The notes under the pieces were generated by a model. That model saw nothing but the letters and a program-made list of their open reading frames with translations. It was not told the origin of the DNA and did no database searches. Of a stretch of DNA of 23,772 nucleotides, positions 1 to 7,397 are shown piece by piece. Numbering within the stretch: the stretch's first letter is position 1; the number at the start of each line of letters is the position of its first letter. This DNA comes from Candidatus Mediterraneibacter stercorigallinarum (GTDB taxonomy: Bacteria > Bacillota > Clostridia > Lachnospirales > Lachnospiraceae), in the NCBI GenBank assembly GCA_019116185.1, contig DXCD01000176.1, positions 1 through 23,772 on the forward strand, in the 5' to 3' direction. Position numbers and translations under genes: made by a program.

Positions 1-264
1 GGGCTGACCATCCTTATGGCGACCCATGATGTGGACTATGCCTATGCGTGGGCAGATGAGATCGTGCTCCTGGACGGGGGAAGAGTGCTCCGGCAGGGAA
101 CGCCCCGGCAGGTCTGCGGTGATGAGGAGGCGATGGAGCAGGCAAACCTGGAGCTGCCTGCGGCGCTGCGGTTATACCGGCGGATGGTCCAGAAGGGGAT
201 CCTTTCCCCGGAGGAAGAACCGCCGAAGACGATAGAAGATCTGGAGAGGAGGATTTCAGGATGA
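1..264 (+). CDS. cbiO: Cobalt ECF/ABC transporter ATP-binding protein CbiO, C-terminal part (start lies outside the window)
   Basis: Frame 1 is open from the first base and gives 87 residues of the C-terminal end of an ABC ATPase. Visible is the switch region MATHDVDYAYAWADEIVLLD, with the H-loop histidine at visible residue 9, followed by the usual GGRVLRQGTP strand-turn. Walker A, the signature motif and Walker B would lie upstream. The D-loop-proximal wording (THDVDYAYAWADEI) and the tail after it are typical of CbiO, the ATPase that powers the CbiMNQO cobalt importer on the cytoplasmic face of the membrane. The stop overlaps the cbiK start by four bases (ATGA), so the two are translationally coupled, which supports a cobalt rather than another ECF substrate. 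A nickel CbiO/NikO or a general EcfA cannot be excluded from this fragment alone. Confidence 0.85.
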   Translation, partial: GLTILMATHDVDYAYAWADEIVLLDGGRVLRQGTPRQVCGDEEAMEQANLELPAALRLYRRMVQKGILSPEEEPPKTIEDLERRISG

Positions 265-1031
265 AGAAAGGGATTCTTGTGGTAAGCTTTGGGACAAGCC
301 ATCTGGATACCATGGAAAAGACGATACAGGCGCTGGAAGACGACATTGGGGAGGCATTCCCGGAGTATCGGGTTTACCGCGCGTTTACAAGCGGGATGAT
401 CCTGCGGAAGTTAGAGAGAGAGGAAGGCATCAAGATCGATACCGTGGAACAGGCGTTGGAGCGGATGGCAGCGGACGGGATCCGCGGCGTGATCATCCAG
501 CCCACCCATATCATAAACGGGATCGAGAATGACCGGATGCTGGAAGATGTGAGGAAACTGGAAGATCAGTTTGAATGGATACGGATCGGAAATCCGCTGC
601 TGAGCAGCGCGGATGACTATAAGAAGGCTGTCCACGCGGTGATGGCGGAGACAGAGCTTGCACCGGGCGAGGTCCTTGCCCTGATGGGACATGGGACAGA
701 CCATCATGCCAACGCGGCTTACCCGATGCTGGAGTATACCTTCCATATCCTCGGATACGGACAGGTGCTGGTGGGAACCGTGGAGAGCTTCCCGGATCTG
801 AACAATGTGATGACAAAGCTCAAGATCTGCGGCGCGGAAAAAGTGGCGCTCATGCCGTTTATGCTTGTGGCAGGCGACCATGCGAAAAATGATATGGCAG
901 GCGAAGAAGACTCGTGGAAAAGCGAGATGGAGAATGCGGGATATGAAGTGCGCGTGATCTTGAAAGGCCTGGGAGAACTGAAAGGGATCCGCAGGATCTT
1001 TGAAGAACATATCAGGGACTCCATCGGATAG
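261..1031 (+). CDS. cbiK: Sirohydrochlorin cobaltochelatase CbiK
   Basis: Inserts Co2+ into sirohydrochlorin (factor II), the committing step of the anaerobic cobalamin route; cytoplasmic, no cofactor needed. The 256 residues are the normal length for CbiK. The N-terminus KKGILVVSFGTSHLDT is the class II chelatase opening. The two metal-binding/catalytic histidines known from the Salmonella enzyme (145 and 207) are matched by H144 in LMGHGTDHHA and H207 in AGDHAKNDM; a further conserved stretch is QPTHIINGIEND at 80-91. No signal peptide is present, unlike some periplasmic CbiK proteins of sulfate reducers. The ATG overlaps the cbiO stop. An 86-base gap to cbiD follows, the largest in the window. 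Confidence 0.96.
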   Translation: MKKGILVVSFGTSHLDTMEKTIQALEDDIGEAFPEYRVYRAFTSGMILRKLEREEGIKIDTVEQALERMAADGIRGVIIQPTHIINGIENDRMLEDVRKLEDQFEWIRIGNPLLSSADDYKKAVHAVMAETELAPGEVLALMGHGTDHHANAAYPMLEYTFHILGYGQVLVGTVESFPDLNNVMTKLKICGAEKVALMPFMLVAGDHAKNDMAGEEDSWKSEMENAGYEVRVILKGLGELKGIRRIFEEHIRDSIG

Positions 1032-1117
1032 AAGATATTCGTAAAGGTCTGAAAGGCGGCGGGAGACTATATAGCCGCATAGCAGCAGGTGACAGAGACC
1101 GAAAGAGGTGAGAGAGC

Positions 1118-2353
1118 ATGGGCAAAGAAGCTGCTGTAACACACAACGGCGCAGACAGCGCCGGACGCAAAATATATGAGATCGGGCGGACCCGGTCCGG
1201 CCTCAGGTTCGGATACACTACCGGAAGCTGCGCGGCGGCAGCGGCAAAAGCAGCGGCGCAGATGCTCTTCTCCGGGGAGGAGATCCGGCAGGTGCGCCTT
1301 ATGACTCCAAAGGGCGTGGAACTGTATCTGGATGTGGAGGACATCAGCCGCGGCCCCGGCTCTGTGCGCTGCGGGGTGAGAAAGTACAGCGGGGATGACC
1401 CGGATGTGACAGATGGATTGCTGGTGTGCGCGGAAGTGGAATCTGCGGGACAATCGGCAGGGGAAGAAAATGGGATCCGCATCATCGGCGGCGCGGGCGT
1501 GGGACGCGTCACCCGCCCGGGACTGGAACAGGCGGCAGGAGAAGCCGCGGTCAATAAAGTCCCGAGAAGGATGATCCGGGAAGCGGTCCGGGAGGTCTGT
1601 GAAAAGTACGGATACACGGGCAGTGTCCATGTGACGCTTTCGATCCCTGGGGGAGAAGAGACGGCAAAGAAGACCTTTAATCCCAGGCTGGGAATCCAGG
1701 GCGGACTGTCCATCCTGGGCACCACCGGGATTGTGGAGCCGATGAGCGAGAAAGCCCTGACAGATACGATCTATCTGGAGATGAAAGTGCTCAGAGAAAA
1801 CGGGCATCGTTACTGCTGCGTGACACCGGGTAATTACGGAAGTGATTTCATAAAAAATGAGATGGGCATGGATCTGTCCCTGGCTGTCAAATGCAGCAAC
1901 TATATCGGCGAGACGATCCAGGACGCTTCCCTGCTGGGAATGAAAGGAATCCTGCTCATCGGGCATGTGGGGAAACTGATCAAACTGGCGGCAGGGGTGA
2001 TGAATACCCATTCCAGGCAGGCAGACTGCCGGATGGAAGTGCTTGCAGCCCACGGGGCAATGGCAGGGGCAGACCGCGGCACAGTCACGCGGATCATGGG
2101 GTGCATCAACACCACAGAGGCGATTGGCATCCTGAAAGAAAAAAAACTGCTGGAGCCGGTTATGGAAACTGTGATGGAGCGGATCGACGGGGTTTTGAGG
2201 AGAAGGTCCGGTGAAGGGCTTTCGATTGAGGCAGTCATGTTTTCCACAGAGGAAGGCGTCCTGGGGAAGACAAAAGGCGCGGATGCTCTGTTGGAACAGA
2301 TCCGCAGGGAAGATCCAGAAGCACGCTGTGAGACTGTTAAGGACACCGTATAA
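1118..2353 (+). CDS. cbiD: Cobalt-precorrin-5B (C1)-methyltransferase CbiD
   Basis: Transfers a methyl group from S-adenosylmethionine to C1 of cobalt-precorrin-5B, giving cobalt-precorrin-6A. CbiD is unrelated in fold to the other corrin methyltransferases. The family hallmark GLRFGYTTGSCAAAAAK lies at residues 28-44. A second conserved block, GHVGKLIKLAAGVMNTHS, and a following AAHGA are in the C-terminal half. At 411 residues it is slightly longer than typical members, the surplus being about 20 N-terminal residues. The ATG is preceded by gaaagaggtgagag. It is followed after 24 bases by cbiL. A long antisense open frame over this gene is a shadow of the GC-rich codon pattern. Confidence 0.96.
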   Translation: MGKEAAVTHNGADSAGRKIYEIGRTRSGLRFGYTTGSCAAAAAKAAAQMLFSGEEIRQVRLMTPKGVELYLDVEDISRGPGSVRCGVRKYSGDDPDVTDGLLVCAEVESAGQSAGEENGIRIIGGAGVGRVTRPGLEQAAGEAAVNKVPRRMIREAVREVCEKYGYTGSVHVTLSIPGGEETAKKTFNPRLGIQGGLSILGTTGIVEPMSEKALTDTIYLEMKVLRENGHRYCCVTPGNYGSDFIKNEMGMDLSLAVKCSNYIGETIQDASLLGMKGILLIGHVGKLIKLAAGVMNTHSRQADCRMEVLAAHGAMAGADRGTVTRIMGCINTTEAIGILKEKKLLEPVMETVMERIDGVLRRRSGEGLSIEAVMFSTEEGVLGKTKGADALLEQIRREDPEARCETVKDTV

Positions 2354-2377
2354 TTTCAAAGGAAAGGACTGGAAAAA

Positions 2378-3139
2378 ATGCGTGGAAGATTTATAGGAAT
2401 CGGGGTGGGACCGGGAGATCCGGAACTGCTGACATTAAAGGCGGCAAGGGTGATCCGGGAGTGCCATGTGGCGGCTGTGCCGGTATCAGATCCGGGACTG
2501 GAAGGCCCGGTCTATGAGGAGGCATCCGGCGAAAGCGCATATGCCGCTTATCTGGAAAAATGCGCTGCATATCAGATTGCCCTTGCGGCTGTCCCTGAGC
2601 TGGCGGAGAAAGCAAAGCTCTTCCTGCCAATGCCCATGATCAAGGAAAAGGCAGTGCTGAAAGCGATCCATGACCGGGATGCCGGGGCCGCGGAAGCGGT
2701 CCTGGATGAAGGAAAGGATATCGTGTTCCTGACGCTGGGAGATCCGACGGTGTATTCCACCTGCATGTACGTGCATAAAAGGCTTGACCGGGACGGATAT
2801 CCGACGGCTCTTGTACCGGGCATTCCGTCTTTCTGCGCGGCGGCGGCGCGGCTTAACATGCCGCTGGCGGAGAACCGGGAGGAGATCCATATCCTGCCTG
2901 CTTCCTATGGGATCGAAGAGAGCCTTCATCTTCCGGGGACTAAAATCCTTATGAAGGCAGGAAGAAAAATGCCGGAAGTAAAGCAGATCCTTATGGAGGA
3001 AAAGATGGATGTAAGGATGGTGGAGAACTGCGGCATGGAAGAGGAGCGGATCTGCTGCCGCGCGGAAGAGATACCGGAACAGGCGGGATATTATTCCCTG
3101 CTTATCGTGAAAGAAGGAAAAGGGGGAGAGAAACAATGA
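2378..3139 (+). CDS. cbiL: Cobalt-factor II (precorrin-2) C20-methyltransferase CbiL
   Basis: SAM-dependent methylation at C20 of cobalt-factor II, giving cobalt-factor III. The protein has the class III tetrapyrrole methylase fold: an N-terminal GIGVGPGDPELLTLKAARVI (7-26), the LTLGDPTVYSTCMYV loop (119-132) and VPGIPSFCAAAARLN (146-160). AAVPVSDPG at 32-40 is characteristic of the C20 enzymes. It is 253 residues long; family members are about 230-250. The extra length appears to be an Ala/Glu-rich segment around 43-82. It starts after aaaggaaagg, and its last codons overlap cbiF by four bases (ATGA). The sequence cannot show whether the natural substrate carries cobalt, but the surrounding cbi genes imply it. 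Confidence 0.94.
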   Translation: MRGRFIGIGVGPGDPELLTLKAARVIRECHVAAVPVSDPGLEGPVYEEASGESAYAAYLEKCAAYQIALAAVPELAEKAKLFLPMPMIKEKAVLKAIHDRDAGAAEAVLDEGKDIVFLTLGDPTVYSTCMYVHKRLDRDGYPTALVPGIPSFCAAAARLNMPLAENREEIHILPASYGIEESLHLPGTKILMKAGRKMPEVKQILMEEKMDVRMVENCGMEEERICCRAEEIPEQAGYYSLLIVKEGKGGEKQ

Positions 3140-3918
3140 TCACATTCGTAGGCGCGGGTCCCGGAGCGGAGGACCTGATCACAGTGCGGGGGCAGCGGCT
3201 TCTGCAGGAGGCGGATATTGTTATCTATGCGGGATCCCTGGTGAACCCGGGTCTTCTCTCCCTGTGCAGGGAAGACTGCAAGGTGTACAACAGCGCGGTG
3301 ATGACTCTTGAGGAAGTGCTGGATGTGATGACCGCAGGACAGGCAGAGGGGAACGAGATCGTGCGTCTCCACACCGGAGACCCATGCCTCTACGGCGCCA
3401 TCCGGGAGCAGATGGATGCGCTGGAAGAGAACGGTATCCCCTATGAAGTGTGCCCGGGGGTCAGCTCCTTCTGCGGGGCAGCGGCAGCACTGGGAGCAGA
3501 GTATACGCTCCCGGGGATCTCCCAGTCCGTGGTGATCACCAGGATGGCGGGGCGCACCCCGGTGCCGGACAGGGAGTCCATCGCTTCGTTTGCCGCTCAT
3601 CAGGCGACGATGGTGATCTTCTTAAGCACGGGGATGCTCAGAGCGCTTTCCGCGGAGCTGATCCGCGGCGGATATCCGTCGGATACCCCGGCTGCTATCG
3701 TGTATAAGGCTACGTGGCCGGAAGAGAAAGTGCTGCGCTGTACAGTGGATGCGCTGGAGGAGACCGCGCGGGAGGCAGGAGTGACCAAGACCGCGCTGAT
3801 CGTGGTAGGGCGGATCCTGGAAGATGAATATGAGCGTTCCAAGCTCTACGATCCTTCTTTTACAACAGAGTTCCGCAGAGCGGTACATTTGAAAGCACCG
3901 GTTGAAGAACAGAAATAG
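3136..3918 (+). CDS. cbiF: Cobalt-precorrin-4 C11-methyltransferase CbiF
   Basis: Methylates C11 of cobalt-precorrin-4 to give cobalt-precorrin-5A. Motifs in order: GAGPGAEDLITVRG (6-19), YAGSLVNPGLL (31-41, the CbiF/CobM signature), RLHTGDPCLYGAIREQ (77-92), CPGVSSF (106-112) and SVVITRMAGRTPVP (131-144). The 260 residues match the family length. The product would be the substrate of CbiG, for which no gene is present in this window. The start overlaps the cbiL stop. The C-terminus is a short polar tail with no CbiG-like extension. Confidence 0.96.
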   Translation: MITFVGAGPGAEDLITVRGQRLLQEADIVIYAGSLVNPGLLSLCREDCKVYNSAVMTLEEVLDVMTAGQAEGNEIVRLHTGDPCLYGAIREQMDALEENGIPYEVCPGVSSFCGAAAALGAEYTLPGISQSVVITRMAGRTPVPDRESIASFAAHQATMVIFLSTGMLRALSAELIRGGYPSDTPAAIVYKATWPEEKVLRCTVDALEETAREAGVTKTALIVVGRILEDEYERSKLYDPSFTTEFRRAVHLKAPVEEQK

Positions 3919-3955
3919 GACGGGCAGAAAAAAGACTGAGAAAGGGAGACCAGAA

Positions 3956-4687
3956 ATGAGCAAGATCTATGTGACCGGACTGGGACCGGGGGCAAAGGAC
4001 CAGATGACCATACGCGCGAAAAACGTGCTGGTGCACTGCCCGGTGATCATCGGTTATACAGTATATATTGACCTGATCCGGGAACAGTTCCCGGACAAAC
4101 AGTATTTGAGCACCCCCATGCGCAAAGAGGCTGACCGCTGCCGTATGGCTTTTGAAGAAGCGGAAAAAGGACAGGACGTGGCAATGGTGTGCAGCGGGGA
4201 TGCGGGAGTCTACGGCATGGCAGGGCTGATCTGCGAGATCGGAAAGGAATATCCGGATGTAGAGGTCGAGATCGTGCCGGGTATCACCGCGGCATCCGGC
4301 GGGGCTGCCATTCTGGGAGCGCCTCTGATGCATGACTTCGCGGTGATCAGCTTAAGCGACCTGCTGACGCCCTGGGAGACCATCGAGAAGCGCCTGAGGG
4401 CTGCCGCGGAGGCGGACTTTGTCATCTGCCTGTACAATCCGTCCAGCCGGAAGCGTTCGGATTACCTGCAGAAAGCCTGCGGGATGATCCTTGAGTCCAG
4501 GGATCCGAAGACCGTGTGCGGGATCACCCGGAATATCGGAAGAGACGGGGAATCCTGCCAGATCCTTACACTGGACCAGTTAAAGGATACAAAGGTGGAT
4601 ATGTTCTCCACCGTGTTTATCGGAAATTCAAAGACCATGGAGTTAAACGGCCGCATGGTCACGCCGAGAGGGTATAAAGATGTGTGA
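3956..4687 (+). CDS. cbiH: Cobalt-precorrin-3 (precorrin-3B) C17-methyltransferase CbiH
   Basis: Methylates C17 and drives ring contraction, producing cobalt-precorrin-4. The ATG at 3956 is preferred because gggag (3944-3948) lies seven bases upstream and the protein then begins directly with MSKIYVTGLGPGAKDQMT. An in-frame ATG at 3902 would add 18 basic residues and overlap cbiF. The result is 243 residues, the usual size for a stand-alone CbiH. Motifs: GYTVYIDLI (33-41), MVCSGDAGVYGMAG (77-90), IVPGITAASGGAA (106-118), FAVISLSDLLTPWE (128-141) and CLYNPSSRKR (158-167). In some bacteria CbiH is fused to CbiG; here it is not. It overlaps cbiET by eight bases. Confidence 0.95.
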   Translation: MSKIYVTGLGPGAKDQMTIRAKNVLVHCPVIIGYTVYIDLIREQFPDKQYLSTPMRKEADRCRMAFEEAEKGQDVAMVCSGDAGVYGMAGLICEIGKEYPDVEVEIVPGITAASGGAAILGAPLMHDFAVISLSDLLTPWETIEKRLRAAAEADFVICLYNPSSRKRSDYLQKACGMILESRDPKTVCGITRNIGRDGESCQILTLDQLKDTKVDMFSTVFIGNSKTMELNGRMVTPRGYKDV

Positions 4688-5945
4688 GAAGAAACAGAAG
4701 ATTTCCCTTGTCGGGATCGGAATGGGGACAGCGCTAACCATGACCGCCCAGGCTGAGAAAGCGGTCCGAAGCGCGGACTGCCTGATCGGCGCCCGGCGGA
4801 TGCTGGAAGCGGTCCGGGATCTGGATGCCGCGGCAGGAAAGCCGGCGCTTGCAGAGTACCGGGGAGAGGAGATCCTCTCTTATATCCGGTCACACCCGGA
4901 GTACCGGGAGATCGCGGTCCTCCTCTCCGGGGATACGGGATTCCACAGCGGGGCAAAGACGCTGGGGAGCCTGCTGGGCAGCGAACTGCCGGAGTGTGAG
5001 ATACAGATGATCCCCGGGATCGCTTCCGTGGTGTATCTGGCGGCAAGGCTGAACACCTCCTGGGAGGATGCGGCTCTGGTCAGCCTCCACGGGAAAGACG
5101 AGGATTTCATCCGGACGGTCAGCCGGAACAGGAAGACATTCCTCCTCCTGGGCGGCAGAGACGCCGGGACACGGGCGCTGGAGCGCTTAAGAGAATATGA
5201 GATGGACGAGATCATGATCCATGCAGGCAGACGGCTGTCTTATCCGGACGAGCGGATCGTGTCAGGGACCATACACCAGATCTCAGAGACAGACGTGGAC
5301 GGCTTATGCGTGGTCCTTGCGGAGAATCCATCCCCTGACCTGTCCGCCTGCTGTCATGTGCCTGACGATGCATTTATCCGGGGAAATGTGCCCATGACCA
5401 AGGCGGAAGTCCGGGCGGTCAGCATTGCGGAGCTGAGGCTGACGAAAAACGCCGTGGTCTATGATATCGGGGCGGGCACGGGATCTGTGTCTGTGGAAGC
5501 AGCTCTGTCAGGAACAGACATCCGGGTCTACGCAGTGGAAAAAAATCCGGAGGCAGTCTCTTTGATCGGCGAGAACCGGAAGAAGTTCCGCGCGGACGGG
5601 ATCCGGATCATCAGCGGGGAGGCGCCGGAGGCGCTTGAAGGCCTGGAAGCTCCGACCCATGTGTTTATCGGCGGAAGCTCCGGGAATTTGAAAGAGATCC
5701 TGAAAACGGTGCTGGACAGATCGCCGGAGGCACGTATCGTGGTCAATGCCATCTCTCTGGAGACAGTGAGTGAAGTTATGGAAGCGGAAAAGGAAGGCCT
5801 GCTGAAAGACGCTCGGATCACCCAGATCATGGCGTCGCGGGCGCGGAAGCTCGGCAGGTATCATCTGATGACCGGACAGAACCCGGTGTATATCATTTCA
5901 GCAGGAGGAAGGAGTGACGCCGGATGCGCGTTCCGGGAATATTGA
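4680..5945 (+). CDS. cbiET: Fused CbiE-CbiT: cobalt-precorrin-7 (C5)- and cobalt-precorrin-6B (C15)-methyltransferase, decarboxylating
   Basis: One 421-residue protein joins two enzymes. Residues about 8-215 are CbiE: VGIGMGTALTMTAQA (11-25), LLSGDTGFHSGAK (81-93) and IPGIASVVYLAARL (111-124). Residues about 228-410 are CbiT, a Rossmann-type methylase: DDAFIRGNVPMTKAEVRA (229-246), SAM-binding YDIGAGTGSVSVEAA (261-275), VEKNPEA (286-292) and FIGGSSGNL (329-337). CbiT methylates C15 and decarboxylates the C12 acetate; CbiE then methylates C5. The arrangement is the same as in aerobic CobL. The start overlaps cbiH by eight bases and the end overlaps cbiA by 22, so coupled translation is likely. 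The CbiT substrate would require CbiJ, which is not in the window. Confidence 0.96.
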   Translation: MCEKKQKISLVGIGMGTALTMTAQAEKAVRSADCLIGARRMLEAVRDLDAAAGKPALAEYRGEEILSYIRSHPEYREIAVLLSGDTGFHSGAKTLGSLLGSELPECEIQMIPGIASVVYLAARLNTSWEDAALVSLHGKDEDFIRTVSRNRKTFLLLGGRDAGTRALERLREYEMDEIMIHAGRRLSYPDERIVSGTIHQISETDVDGLCVVLAENPSPDLSACCHVPDDAFIRGNVPMTKAEVRAVSIAELRLTKNAVVYDIGAGTGSVSVEAALSGTDIRVYAVEKNPEAVSLIGENRKKFRADGIRIISGEAPEALEGLEAPTHVFIGGSSGNLKEILKTVLDRSPEARIVVNAISLETVSEVMEAEKEGLLKDARITQIMASRARKLGRYHLMTGQNPVYIISAGGRSDAGCAFREY

Positions 5946-7396
5946 TCGCTGCCCCGGCAAGCGGCAGCGGAAAGACAGGGACAGCCTGCGCGCTGATGTC
6001 AGCCTTTCAGAAGAAGGGGCTTAACGTACGGGCGTGCAAATGCGGACCCGACTATATTGATCCCATGTTCCACCGGGTCGTGCTGGGAGTGGATTCCCGG
6101 AATCTGGATCTGTTCTTTTCCGGCCGGGAAGACCTCCGGGCAGGGTATGCGGACCATGTGTCCGGCGCGGACCTGGCTGTGACAGAGGGGGTCATGGGAT
6201 ATTATGACGGAATGTCCATGGATACGGATACAGCCAGCTCTTATGATGTGTCCCGGACGCTGGAGCTTCCGGTGATCCTGGTGGTTCCCTGCCGGGGAGC
6301 CTCCCTGTCACTGGCAGCGCTGGTGAAAGGCATGGTGGAATACCGGGCGGACAGCCGGATCCGGGGGATCCTGCTGAACCGGGTATCCGGGATGCTCTAC
6401 CCGCGGCTGAAGTCCATGCTGGAACGGGAACTGAAGGAAATGGGCCATGAGATCCCGGTGGTCGGATATGTGCCGGAGGATGAGGCGTTTGCCTTTGAGA
6501 GCCGGCACCTCGGGCTGGTCACGCCCCAGGAGATGGACAGCGTGAAGGAACAGACACGCCGCGCGGGAGAGATCCTATCAGAGACGGTGGATCTGGATCT
6601 TATTTTGCGGATCGCGGGAGAAGAAGCCGGATCTTCGCAGGAGAGAGCAGGAGAAGGCAGGAGCCGGACAGGAGCCGGAATCATTTCTGACAGGGAGATA
6701 CGCACCGAGACAGGAGCAGGAACTTATCCTGACAGAGAGGTCAGTATCGGCGTTGCCAGGGACCGGGCGTTTTGTTTTTATTATAAGGAGAACATGGAAC
6801 TGCTTGAAAAAATGGGCTGCAGGCTGATTCCCTTCAGCCCGCTCTCAGACCCGGAACTCCCGGAGGGGCTGGACGGGCTGATCCTCGGCGGCGGATACCC
6901 GGAGCTCTATGCCAGGCAGCTGTCAGAGAACCGCGGCATGCGGGAATCGATCCGGGAAGCAGTGTCTTCCGGCATGCCCTGTCTTGCCGAGTGCGGGGGA
7001 TTCATGTACCTGCATGAAGAGATAGAGGACGGAGAGGGAAATGCATACCCCATGGCAGGCGTTCTCCGCGAAAGGTCATTTCCAACAGGGAAGCTGGTAC
7101 GTTTCGGATATATCAATATCACGGCAGGAGACGGAAACAGCTCCGGAACAGACGGGTATCTCCGGCCGGGAGAGTGTATCCGGGGGCATGAGTTCCATTA
7201 CTGGGACAGCACGGACAGCGGGAAAGCCTGCGAGGCAGTGAAGCCGGACGGGCGCAGGAGGTGGGAGTGCATCCACATGGAAGGAAATCTTTTTGCCGGA
7301 TATCCCCACCTTTATCTGCCGTCCCTGCCTGTTTTCGCAGAGCGGTTTGTCAACAGGTGTGCTGAGAGAAAAAGCGGTAATTCAGGAGGTAAGTGA
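5924..7396 (+). CDS. cbiA: Cobyrinate a,c-diamide synthase CbiA
   Basis: ATP- and glutamine-dependent amidation of the a and c side chains of cobyrinate. Domain 1 (about 1-220) is a dethiobiotin-synthetase-like ATPase with P-loop APASGSGKT (10-18), CKCGPDYIDPMFHR (38-51) and TEGVMGYYDGM. Domain 2 (about 275-490) is a class I glutamine amidotransferase with LGGGYPELYA, the nucleophile C357 in CLAECGGFMYLHE and the GHEFHYW histidine(s) at 422/425. At 490 residues it is longer than the usual 450-460. The excess is a low-complexity Gly/Arg/Glu/Thr linker (about 225-275) containing tandem repeats, described separately. The ATG lies inside the end of cbiET, and cobT starts one base after the stop. 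Confidence 0.96.
   Translation: MRVPGILIAAPASGSGKTGTACALMSAFQKKGLNVRACKCGPDYIDPMFHRVVLGVDSRNLDLFFSGREDLRAGYADHVSGADLAVTEGVMGYYDGMSMDTDTASSYDVSRTLELPVILVVPCRGASLSLAALVKGMVEYRADSRIRGILLNRVSGMLYPRLKSMLERELKEMGHEIPVVGYVPEDEAFAFESRHLGLVTPQEMDSVKEQTRRAGEILSETVDLDLILRIAGEEAGSSQERAGEGRSRTGAGIISDREIRTETGAGTYPDREVSIGVARDRAFCFYYKENMELLEKMGCRLIPFSPLSDPELPEGLDGLILGGGYPELYARQLSENRGMRESIREAVSSGMPCLAECGGFMYLHEEIEDGEGNAYPMAGVLRERSFPTGKLVRFGYINITAGDGNSSGTDGYLRPGECIRGHEFHYWDSTDSGKACEAVKPDGRRRWECIHMEGNLFAGYPHLYLPSLPVFAERFVNRCAERKSGNSGGK
6638..6751 (+). repeat. Tandem repeats encoding the interdomain linker of CbiA
   Basis: Two nested patterns are visible. At 6638-6678 the hexamer caggag recurs at 6638, 6648, 6658 and 6669, giving a 10-11 base unit (gcaggagaga, gcaggagaag, gcaggagccgg, acaggagccgg). 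At 6668-6751 two copies of a 42-base unit follow, starting acaggag at 6668 and 6710; about 24 of the first 32 positions agree. The 42-base unit keeps frame and yields TGAGIISDRE (249-258) and TGAGTYPDRE (263-272). The segment sits between the ATPase and amidotransferase domains, where length variation is tolerated. Slippage or duplication is the likely origin (inference). Confidence 0.75.
7384..7390 (+). promoter_or_regulatory. Ribosome binding site that fixes the cobT start
   Basis: The aggaggt at 7384-7390 lies seven bases before the ATG at 7398, an ideal spacing. It lies inside the last codons of cbiA. It rules against the longer in-frame start at 7293, which would overlap cbiA by about 100 bases. 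Confidence 0.85.
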
Positions 7397-7397
7397 G

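Noticed and set aside
1067..2359. 430-residue open frame on the minus strand opposite cbiD
   Set aside because: It is the antisense shadow of a clear cbiD gene in GC-rich DNA. Its translation is Cys/His/Phe-rich without recognisable domains and it has no credible ribosome binding site.
3902..3955. N-terminal extension of CbiH from an ATG at 3902
   Set aside because: It would overlap cbiF and add a basic leader not seen in the family; the ATG at 3956 has a well-spaced gggag.
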